Shown here: piece after piece, positions 32,354-38,274 of the stretch | How positions within the stretch are numbered: position 1 is the stretch's first letter | How the letters are laid out: every line of letters starts with the position of its first letter | Source of the DNA: Rickettsiales bacterium | GTDB lineage: Bacteria > Pseudomonadota > Alphaproteobacteria > Rickettsiales > JABIRX01 | Assembly: GCA_016780625.1 (NCBI GenBank) | Contig: JADHLN010000004.1 | Location: forward strand, 1 to 38,274 | Reading direction: 5' to 3' | Length of the DNA stretch: 38,274 nucleotides | Made by a program: the position numbers and the translations under genes | Notes under the pieces: generated by a model | Database searches by the model: none | What the model was told of the DNA's origin: nothing | Seen by the model: the letters and a program-made list of their open reading frames with translations, nothing else

Positions 32354-32599
32354 TTACTTACAATAGTTATAAAATGTAATTTTGTTCTCACCTTGGTTAT
32401 TCTTGCTTAATATAAAAAGTTTTTTTCCATATATAGCAAAATCATCAATATTAGAATTAATTATTATCTCTCCTTCATTACAATTAGATATTTTTGTTTG
32501 GCTGTAAATTAGCTTGATTAAAACTATAACACCTATAGTAAGGGTTGCACCCATTATAATTGTCAGATATTTTAAAAAAATTAAAGATTTATCCTGCAT
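32354..32599 (-). CDS. Small hypothetical membrane protein back-to-back with rluD
   Basis: An 81-residue frame with a short polar start, one membrane helix (about residues 10-31) and a C-terminal extracytoplasmic part of some 50 residues rich in Ile and Asn with two Cys. I do not recognise it firmly. Alphaproteobacteria often carry a small one-span protein of this layout (DUF6476-like) divergent from rluD, and this position fits. Its ATG abuts the rluD ATG with no base between (CATATG at 32597-32602), so at least one message would be leaderless or one start is further in; M16 at 32554 is an alternative. Confidence 0.62.
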   Translation of the reverse strand: MQDKSLIFLKYLTIIMGATLTIGVIVLIKLIYSQTKISNCNEGEIIINSNIDDFAIYGKKLFILSKNNQGENKITFYNYCK

Positions 32600-33571
32600 A
32601 TGAATGAAATTATTAGCATCAAATTAGAAGATATAACAGAAAATTCAAGATTAGATAAATATTTAGCAGAAAAATTAGCTGATAAATCCATATCTAGAGA
32701 AAAAATTAAAAAATTGATATTAGCCGGCCAAGTGAAAATTGATAATCAAATCATAAAAACCCCTAATTATAATTTAAAAAATAGCCAAAAAATTACTTTA
32801 GAAATTATAGCCAATAAAAAGCCAGAGCTAAAGGATTATAAAATTGACCTTGATATTATATTTGAAGATGAAGATTTAATTATTTTAAATAAACAAGCAG
32901 GCTTAGTTGTTCATCCAGGTCATGGTAATCAAGATAATACATTAGTTAATGCTTTAATTGCCAGATATGGCAATAACCTATCAACTGGTTCGGAAAATAA
33001 CAGGCCAGGAATTGTCCATAGATTAGATAAAAACACCTCTGGATTAATGATAATAGCCAAAAATGATACTGCTCATTTTGAAATCAGTAAAATGCTTGCA
33101 GAGAAAAGCATTGTTAGAAGATATTATGCCTTAATATGGGGGCTATTAAAGCCTGATAAGGGAGTAGTTAATAAAAATATAGAAAGAAGCAGTAGAAATA
33201 GAAAGATAATGCAAACATCTATAAATAAAGGTAAAACAGCTATCACTCATTATGCAACAAAGGAAATTTATATGGGAGGTAAATTAAGCCTTATAGAATG
33301 TTCGCTTGAAACAGGAAGAACTCATCAAATAAGAGTTCATATGTCTGATTTAGGTCACAATTTATTTGGAGATCCAGAATATGGTCACCATAAAAGAAAG
33401 TTAAAAAAATATATAAATGCTAATAATGAAGTTTTATATGATTTTAATAGGCAGGCTTTGCATTCTTATTATTTAAGTTTTATCCATCCAATAAAAAAGG
33501 AAACATTAGAGTTTGAGATAGAATTAGCTAGCGATATTAAAAAGCTAATTACTATTTTGCAGGGAATCTAA
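32600..33571 (+). CDS. rluD: 23S rRNA pseudouridine synthase RluD-like
   Basis: RluA-family enzymes turn uridines into pseudouridine; RluD acts on helix 69 of 23S rRNA. The 323-residue protein has an N-terminal S4 domain (RLDKYLAEKLADKSISREKIKKLILAGQVKID). The catalytic domain has DEDLIILNKQAGLVVHPGHGNQDNTLVNAL, the catalytic-Asp motif GIVHRLDKNTSGLMIIAKND (near residue 140) and LETGRTHQIRVHM. The S4 domain plus this form favours RluD over RluA or RluC, but RluC remains possible. Its 3' end overlaps the convergent merR gene by 27 bp. Confidence 0.93.
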   Translation: MNEIISIKLEDITENSRLDKYLAEKLADKSISREKIKKLILAGQVKIDNQIIKTPNYNLKNSQKITLEIIANKKPELKDYKIDLDIIFEDEDLIILNKQAGLVVHPGHGNQDNTLVNALIARYGNNLSTGSENNRPGIVHRLDKNTSGLMIIAKNDTAHFEISKMLAEKSIVRRYYALIWGLLKPDKGVVNKNIERSSRNRKIMQTSINKGKTAITHYATKEIYMGGKLSLIECSLETGRTHQIRVHMSDLGHNLFGDPEYGHHKRKLKKYINANNEVLYDFNRQALHSYYLSFIHPIKKETLEFEIELASDIKKLITILQGI

Positions 33572-33916
33572 ATCTAATTTAAGTTGTTTTAATTCATCCA
33601 GGATAGATTTCATATCTAGCTTGTCTGAGTGATTATTATTAGCAATAATTTCACTGTTATTATTGCCAGTTAAATATTTTTTAGCACCTTCAATAGTATA
33701 GCCATGTCCATAAAGTAAATCTTTAATTAACTTTATAGTTTCTATATTTTCATGATTGTATAATCTTCTATTACCACGACCTTTAGTAGGAGAGATTTGT
33801 GGAAATTTAGTTTCCCAAAAACGTAAAACATAAGGCTCTATGCCAATCTCTTCAGCAACCTCATTAATAGGTTTTAAAGAAAGATTTGAGAATTTTTTTG
33901 CAAAAAGATTTTCCAT
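33545..33916 (-). CDS. MerR-family transcriptional regulator
   Basis: A 123-residue protein with the MerR winged helix at residues 15-85: KPINEVAEEIGIEPYVLRFWETKFPQISPTKGRGNRRLYNHENIETIKLIKDLLYGHGYTIEGAKKYL. A helical tail (LDMKSILDELKQLKLDLDSL) should form the dimer coil. No metal-binding Cys are present. Alphaproteobacteria typically have this regulator right after ihfA, as here (6 bp gap), so it belongs to the plsX-fabH-ihfA-merR cluster. The effector is unknown. Confidence 0.92.
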   Translation of the reverse strand: MENLFAKKFSNLSLKPINEVAEEIGIEPYVLRFWETKFPQISPTKGRGNRRLYNHENIETIKLIKDLLYGHGYTIEGAKKYLTGNNNSEIIANNNHSDKLDMKSILDELKQLKLDLDSLQNSN

Positions 33917-33922
33917 AATAAA

Positions 33923-34213
33923 CTAATTATCATTCACAAAATCTTTAAAAGAATCAGAAGCTTTAAAAGTTACTAAGCTTCTAGCTGGTATATCAAATTC
34001 TTGCTTAGTTTTCGGGTTTCTTCCGATTCGAGCGTTTTTGTCTCTTAAAACAAAGGTTCCAAAATAAGGAATGCGCACTTTTCCTTCTTCAAATATTATA
34101 TCTGTCATAATATCTAATATGTCACCAACCATCTCAGCTGATTGAGATTTTGAAATTCCAAATTGTTCTGCTATTTCACTAGCTATATTTTCTTTATTTA
34201 TTGTTTCTACCAT
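33923..34213 (-). CDS. ihfA: Integration host factor alpha subunit
   Basis: IHF is a DNA-bending heterodimer used in replication initiation, transcription and recombination. With the ATG at 34213 the protein has 96 residues, the normal IHF-alpha length, starting MVETINKENIASEIAEQFGISKSQSAEMVGDILDIM. It carries the beta arm with the DNA-intercalating Pro in RIGRNPKTKQEFDIPARSLVTFKAS. The ATG at 34234 would add seven residues and overlap fabH by 28 bp, so I prefer 34213, which overlaps by 7. IHF binds Caulobacter's origin, and an oriC candidate lies in this window. Confidence 0.92.
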   Translation of the reverse strand: MVETINKENIASEIAEQFGISKSQSAEMVGDILDIMTDIIFEEGKVRIPYFGTFVLRDKNARIGRNPKTKQEFDIPARSLVTFKASDSFKDFVNDN

Positions 34214-35175
34214 CTTAATAATATTGAACCCCATGTTAATCCAGCTCCAAGAGCCTCAAAAACCATATAATCTCCTCTGGATATAACCTCTCTGCTAACA
34301 GCTTCATGTAATGCAAGCGGTATAGATGCCGCTGAAGTATTCGCATGTTTACTAACAGTTGAAAATACAACGTCATTATTTAAATTCAATCTTTTTGCTA
34401 CAGAATTTAAAATTCTTTGATTAGCTTGATGCGGTATCACTAATTTAACCTCGCTTAGAGTTAAGTTATTAGTTTTTAAGATATTTTCAACAGTTTCAGA
34501 CATTTTATTTACAGCTTGCTTAAAAACATCTTTACCTTGCATAGTAATGAAGCTTTTTTCATTATTTAGTGAAGGGCCGCCATTTGTTTTTAGAATTTCG
34601 TAAAACTGACCATCTGAATGAAGTTCTGAATCTATAATATCACTAATATTATCTTGGTCATTAGCAGATAAAATTACTGCTCCAGCCCCATCTCCAAATA
34701 ATACACAGCTATTACGATCTTCCCAGTTTAAAATACGAGATATAGTTTCTGCGCCTATTACTAAGATATTTTTACATTGAGCTGATTTTATATATTTGTC
34801 AGCTATATCCATTGCATAAACAAAGCCAGAGCAAACCGCCTGAACATCAAAGGCAAAGCCTTTTTTTATTCCTAATTTATGTTGTACTTTAGTTGCCGTT
34901 GCTGGAAATATATTATCAGGCGTTGTGGTAGCTAAAATAATAGCATCAATATCATTTGCAGAAATATCAGAATTCTCTATAGCATTAATTGCTGCTTTAT
35001 ATGCTAAATCAGATGTAAATTCATTATCTGCTGCAATATGTCTTTGTTTTATACCACTTCTTTCAGTAATCCACTCATCACTTGTATCTACTATTTTTGC
35101 TAAATCATGATTAGTTAGGATTTTTTTAGGGAGGTAACTACCTGTTGCCGTAATTTTAGAGCTTGTTTTATTCAT
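34207..35175 (-). CDS. fabH: 3-oxoacyl-ACP synthase III (FabH)
   Basis: FabH starts fatty acid chains by condensing acetyl-CoA with malonyl-ACP. The 322-residue protein has GSYLPKKILTNHDLAKIVDTSDEWITERSGIKQRHIA, the nucleophile Cys115 in VQAVCSGF, and GAETISRILNWEDRNSCVLFGDGAGAVIL. It then has the catalytic His in IPHQANQRI and Asn in SKHANTSAASIPLAL. All three catalytic residues are kept. It follows plsX with no gap. Confidence 0.97.
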   Translation of the reverse strand: MNKTSSKITATGSYLPKKILTNHDLAKIVDTSDEWITERSGIKQRHIAADNEFTSDLAYKAAINAIENSDISANDIDAIILATTTPDNIFPATATKVQHKLGIKKGFAFDVQAVCSGFVYAMDIADKYIKSAQCKNILVIGAETISRILNWEDRNSCVLFGDGAGAVILSANDQDNISDIIDSELHSDGQFYEILKTNGGPSLNNEKSFITMQGKDVFKQAVNKMSETVENILKTNNLTLSEVKLVIPHQANQRILNSVAKRLNLNNDVVFSTVSKHANTSAASIPLALHEAVSREVISRGDYMVFEALGAGLTWGSILLRW

Positions 35176-36216
35176 TTAAGAGTTATTATTTATTTTCTTA
35201 AGCTCAGTGATTATCCTTTGGTTAATTTTATTTTCAATCAAATTTACAGCAACTTTTAAAGCATTTGAGATTGCAAGCTTATCTGCATTACCATGGCTTT
35301 TAATTGATATGCCATTTAAGCCCACAAACATTGCGCCGTTATGGTTTCTTGGATCGATTTTTTTAAAAAGTTTTTTTAGTGACCATGCAGATAATAAAAA
35401 ACCAATTTTGGTAAGAATAGATGATTTAAAACCTTCTTTTAATAAGCCTGCTATTAATTTTGCTGCTCCTTCCATAGATTTTAACGCCACATTACCTGTA
35501 AAGCCATCAGTTACAATAACATCAACAGTACCTTTGGTTATATCATCGCCTTCTACATAGCCATGATATTTTAAGTCTTTATATTCATCTTGAATAATTT
35601 GATGCGCAACCCTAACAGTTTCATGGCCTTTTAGTTCTTCTGAACCAATATTTAGCAAGCCAATTTTCGGTGCTTTTAGCTTTAAAGCTGCTTTAGCAAA
35701 AGCATTACCCATTAAGGCAAATTGACTTAGATTTTCTGCGTTGCAATCAGAATTTGCCCCCATATCAAGCAAAACTGAACTCCCTTTCTTAGTGGGGATG
35801 ATTGTACAAATTGCTGGACGATCAATACCTTCTAATGTTCTAAAAACAATTTTTGACATAGCCATTAAAGCTCCAGTATTTCCAGCTGAGATAACAGCAT
35901 CAGCTTTGCCATTTTTTACTAAATCTATTGCTAAGCGCATAGAAGAGTTTTTGCCTTTTCTAAGAGCTATAGATGGTTTTTCTTCGGAGCTGATTTTATC
36001 TTTACTGTGAATAATTTCTGATTTTCCCTTTAAATTAGGATGTTTATCAATTAAAGGGCTTATAACTGACCTATCACCACAAAATAGAAAATTTATATTA
36101 GGGTGTTTTTTTAAAAAAATACTAGCACCTGCAATAACAGAATATGGAGCATTATCACCACCCATAGCATCCAGAGCTAATGTTACTTCGCTCTTAGATA
36201 ATTTATCACTACTCAT
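35176..36216 (-). CDS. plsX: Phosphate acyltransferase PlsX
   Basis: PlsX makes acyl-phosphate from acyl-ACP for glycerol-phosphate acylation by PlsY. The 346 residues contain LALDAMGGDNAPYSVIAGA at the start, then SSMRLAIDLVKNGKADAVISAGNTGALMA, RPAICTIIPT and LLDMGANSDC. GLLNIGSEELKGHETVR, VDVIVTDGFTGNVALKSMEG and HGNADKLAISNAL follow. Its stop abuts the fabH start, and rpmF lies 10 bp upstream, the classic rpmF-plsX-fabH arrangement. Confidence 0.97.
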   Translation of the reverse strand: MSSDKLSKSEVTLALDAMGGDNAPYSVIAGASIFLKKHPNINFLFCGDRSVISPLIDKHPNLKGKSEIIHSKDKISSEEKPSIALRKGKNSSMRLAIDLVKNGKADAVISAGNTGALMAMSKIVFRTLEGIDRPAICTIIPTKKGSSVLLDMGANSDCNAENLSQFALMGNAFAKAALKLKAPKIGLLNIGSEELKGHETVRVAHQIIQDEYKDLKYHGYVEGDDITKGTVDVIVTDGFTGNVALKSMEGAAKLIAGLLKEGFKSSILTKIGFLLSAWSLKKLFKKIDPRNHNGAMFVGLNGISIKSHGNADKLAISNALKVAVNLIENKINQRIITELKKINNNS

Positions 36217-36226
36217 AATTTAAAAT

Positions 36227-36493
36227 TTAAGCTTTATTCTCTTTACTTGCTTTTTCTTCCTTAGATGTTTCAGTGTTTTCAGCAGTAGAATTTGTTGCAT
36301 CTTCTGCCTTTTGATCTTTTTTGCTTTTATCAATTACAAGCTTTTCTTTGTAATAACCATCAAGTGAAACTTGATGTGGTAATTGATATTCACCAGTTGT
36401 CTTATTGATAACTACATTAACTTTTGCTAATTTATCGTGAGCTCTTCTATTATTACGCCTAGATTTGGATGTTTTCTTTTTAGGAACTGCCAT
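36227..36493 (-). CDS. rpmF: 50S ribosomal protein L32
   Basis: The 88-residue protein starts [22 protein letters not shown], the standard L32 opening, continues with [18 protein letters not shown], and has no zinc-ribbon Cys, so it is a zinc-independent form. The last ~30 residues are an acidic and Lys-rich extension ([26 protein letters not shown]). It is longer than the usual 57-62 residues and probably disordered. It heads the rpmF-plsX-fabH-ihfA-merR run. Confidence 0.94.
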   Translation of the reverse strand: MAVPKKKTSKSRRNNRRAHDKLAKVNVVINKTTGEYQLPHQVSLDGYYKEKLVIDKSKKDQKAEDATNSTAENTETSKEEKASKENKA

Positions 36494-36617
36494 TTTATTA
36501 AAGTTTTATTGTTTTTATTTAATATCTTGCATAAGTTTGAAAATATAATATATGCTACAAACAATGCTGAAACCGCACATTTATATCAGAAAAACTTAAT
36601 TAATCCAGCTTTTTTTT

Positions 36618-37058
36618 ATGTTAAAACAAATTAGAAAATTATCATTAGTTTCTTTTTTATTATTTTCACTGTCATGTGTAAATAATATATCTGAGCATGG
36701 CTATCAATTTGGGGCTGATGATTTAGAAAAAATCAAGCTAAAGCAAAGCAAAATAATAGTAAAAGAATTATTGGGGCCTCCTAGTTTAGAGTTAAATAAT
36801 AATGATTTTGATTATTATTATTACATAAAATATGCAATTTCTAAAAAAGCCTTTCATAAATCAAAAATTGCAAAGCAAAAAATTGTAAAAATTACTTTCT
36901 TAGAAAATAGAGTAAGTAAAATTGAAGAATTTAACGATAAAATGCATAATAATCTTGCTTTTTCTCTAGATAAAACTAAAGGAGAGAAAATAAAGCAAAA
37001 TATATTTTTGCAAATTCTTAATAATTTTGGAAAATTTGGAGGAAAAGATGAGTTTTAA
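36618..37058 (+). CDS. bamE: BamE/SmpA/OmlA-like outer-membrane assembly lipoprotein
   Basis: BamE is a lipoprotein of the BAM complex that inserts barrel proteins. The 146-residue frame has a lipoprotein signal with lipobox SLSC (Cys20) followed by a typical HGYQFGADDLEKIKLKQSKIIVKELLGPPSLELNNNDFDYYYYIKYA. The G-x-s--v---lG-Ps----W-Y core is recognisable, and a VKITFLENRVSKIEEF strand follows. The alphaproteobacterial-type tail ILNNFGKFGGKDEF is present. The Trp of the usual WYY is replaced by Tyr. It overlaps proC by 11 bp. Confidence 0.82.
   Translation: MLKQIRKLSLVSFLLFSLSCVNNISEHGYQFGADDLEKIKLKQSKIIVKELLGPPSLELNNNDFDYYYYIKYAISKKAFHKSKIAKQKIVKITFLENRVSKIEEFNDKMHNNLAFSLDKTKGEKIKQNIFLQILNNFGKFGGKDEF
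37038..37042 (+). promoter_or_regulatory. Strong ribosome binding site fixing the proC start
   Basis: GGAGG lies five bases before the ATG at 37048, inside the end of bamE. It is among the strongest Shine-Dalgarno matches I noticed and rules against the earlier ATG at 37027. Confidence 0.8.
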
Positions 37059-37821
37059 AATTTTACAAATTGGTTATGGTAATATGGGCTCAGCCATTGC
37101 TGATGCAATTATTACAAATAAAAATTACTCAGTAAAAATAATAGATCCTAACATAGAAAACAACAAATCAGTTAATTTTTGTAATGATATAAAAAAATTA
37201 AATATGGCAGAAATTAATTTAATAATTTTTGCTATTAAACCACAAAATATTTCTCAAATAATAGAGATATATCAAGGTTTAATACATAAAAATGCTATTA
37301 TAATTTCGATTTTGGCTGGAAGTAAAATAGATTTATTTAAGAGATATTTTCCTGATAATAAAATAGTTAGGATAATGCCAAATTTAGCGGCAAAAATAAA
37401 GCAAAGCACAAATTTAGCCTATGCAAAAGATTTGAATAATAAAGAGCAAAAAGAAATTACAACTCTTTTAAATTGCTTCGGTAAGACAATCTGGTTAGAT
37501 AATGAAGAGCAATTCCATGCAGGGACGGCAATTGCTGGAAGTGGCCCTGCTTATTATTTTTTATTATTTAAATATTTCAGCTCTTATTTAGAGCAAGCAG
37601 GATACAGAGAAGAAAATGCCAAAAAAATAGTATTAGAAACAGCGTATGCTGCTACTAATTTAGCAATTAAAGAGCAAGATTTCACAGAATTAACCAAAAA
37701 AGTAGCGAGTAAAGGTGGAACAACCGAAGCAGCATTAGAAGTTTTTGAGCATGATGCAGAATTAGCAAGATTAGTAAATAAAGCATTAAATGCCGCTGTA
37801 AGTAAATCAAAAATTCTTTAA
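37048..37821 (+). CDS. proC: Pyrroline-5-carboxylate reductase
   Basis: ProC reduces pyrroline-5-carboxylate to proline. The 257-residue frame has the Rossmann start KILQIGYGNMGSAIADAII, then IIFAIKPQNI and IISILAGSKID. The substrate-binding block KIVRIMPNLAAKIKQSTNLAYA follows, then TAIAGSGPAYYFLLFKYFS and a C-terminal VASKGGTTEAALEVFE signature. All are standard. I chose the ATG at 37048 on the strength of the GGAGG site; an ATG at 37027 would prepend seven residues. It is coupled to bamE. Confidence 0.96.
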   Translation: MSFKILQIGYGNMGSAIADAIITNKNYSVKIIDPNIENNKSVNFCNDIKKLNMAEINLIIFAIKPQNISQIIEIYQGLIHKNAIIISILAGSKIDLFKRYFPDNKIVRIMPNLAAKIKQSTNLAYAKDLNNKEQKEITTLLNCFGKTIWLDNEEQFHAGTAIAGSGPAYYFLLFKYFSSYLEQAGYREENAKKIVLETAYAATNLAIKEQDFTELTKKVASKGGTTEAALEVFEHDAELARLVNKALNAAVSKSKIL

Positions 37822-38274
37822 AGAGCTAGTGCCTCAGTAGCAGATTTATTATTTTTCTCAGTATATACCCTCCATCTAGTGTTATCGCATGGGTTTTGAT
37901 TTTCTACATTTTGTATATATGCTGCAAACATAGCTTTTATTTCTTCTGCTGGTGAGGCCCCTCCAGCTGCCCTAGCAACTGCAAAAGCATAAGGCATAAT
38001 TTCTTGTGTTTTATCTTTTATCTTTGGGTGGTTTTTCTGTGTCTCATGTTTAAGTAAAGCTGCTATTTGTGTTTTGGGAATATTTTCAAAAAGCGCTTTA
38101 CAAGCATCAGGGGTAAATTTAAAAGCTGCTTGATGCAATATATTATATCCTTTTTTATCAAATTTATCTGCAAAGATAATTTGGTTACTGTTAAAATAAT
38201 CACATAAATATCTAACCATTTTAGGGTTATCCTTAGCTTTATTGAGAATATTTATAAAAACAGCCCCTTTTTCA
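37818..38274 (-). CDS. Ankyrin-repeat-like protein, C-terminal part (cut by window edge)
   Basis: The minus strand is open from the right edge to a TAA at 37818-37820, about 151 residues. An ATG at 38217-38219 lies in the frame, but the reading frame continues upstream (KGAVFINILNKAKDNPKM), so it is probably internal. The segment FDKKGYNILHQAAFKFTPDACKALFENIP has the ankyrin helix-turn-helix pattern (G-LHxAA), and the preceding MVRYLCDYF looks like the end of another repeat. The C-terminal 80 residues are unassigned. Ankyrin proteins are common host-interaction candidates in Rickettsiales-like bacteria. The stop overlaps the end of the convergent proC by 4 bp. Confidence 0.75.
   Translation of the reverse strand, partial: EKGAVFINILNKAKDNPKMVRYLCDYFNSNQIIFADKFDKKGYNILHQAAFKFTPDACKALFENIPKTQIAALLKHETQKNHPKIKDKTQEIMPYAFAVARAAGGASPAEEIKAMFAAYIQNVENQNPCDNTRWRVYTEKNNKSATEALAL

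Noticed and set aside
36494-36617. Promoter for rpmF or bamE in their divergent gap
   Set aside because: Several partial hexamers occur, but none pairs at 16-18 bp spacing with a good -10, so I did not list one.
1-38274. tRNA, rRNA, CRISPR array, prophage or insertion sequence
   Set aside because: Looking through the gaps I saw no cloverleaf-like GC-rich segment, regular spacer repeat, transposase or integrase. A tRNAscan or covariance search would be decisive.

Overview
The window is about 38 kb of very AT-rich, tightly packed bacterial chromosome using the standard code (TGA is a stop and Trp is TGG). Gene content and order point to an alphaproteobacterium, most like the Rickettsiales or a similar reduced lineage. 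The signs are the hemE / PPDK-regulator / aroE arrangement, a COQ9-family gene, plsX-fabH-ihfA-merR, ribH-nusB-thiL, argH-lptM-lysA, a CoxF-like micro-protein and an ankyrin-like gene. Unlike classical Rickettsia it keeps amino-acid and cofactor genes: argH, lysA, aroE, class II DAHP synthase, pheA, proC, pabB, ribH and thiL. That suggests a less dependent or extracellular host-associated relative. The taxon is an inference.

Layout. 1-6888: the start of pheT (cut by the left edge), ispG-cutA, an orphan Tyr-rich lipoprotein behind a near-consensus promoter, yajC-secD, rpe and hemE. 6889-7111: a non-coding, divergent, AT-rich segment with two near-identical copies of a 21-bp motif that starts with a DnaA-box-like TTATCAACA. 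It lies between hemE and the RP001/CC0001-type regulator gene, which is the published place of the chromosome origin in Caulobacter and Rickettsia, so I call it the probable oriC. 7112-14306: regulator, Lys-rich small protein and aroE on the plus strand, then a long minus-strand run (tlpA-like, bolA, lipoprotein, pabB, ribH, nusB, thiL). 14372-17118: argH-lptM-lysA.

17125-22700 is a zinc-acquisition island. It has ZnuA, ZnuB, ZnuC, the Zur repressor, a porin-like outer-membrane barrel upstream of znuA, and a second barrel with His- and Met-rich segments. Two promoters carry a 15-bp palindrome of the known Zur-box type (TGTTATAATATAACA and TGTTATATTATAACG) over the -10 element. They drive the porin-znuA operon and the Met/His-rich barrel, which links both barrels to zinc starvation. 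Between the second barrel and znuA is the decayed product of a local tandem duplication.

22736-38274: priA; atpH-atpA-atpG followed directly by coq9 instead of atpD-atpC; class II DAHP synthase and prephenate dehydratase (aromatic amino acids); a lone prepilin-like gene; exoD; rluD and its back-to-back small membrane-protein neighbour; merR, ihfA, fabH, plsX and rpmF; bamE-proC; and an ankyrin-like gene cut by the right edge. Convergent genes repeatedly abut or overlap at their 3' ends. I saw no rRNA, tRNA, CRISPR array, prophage or insertion sequence.
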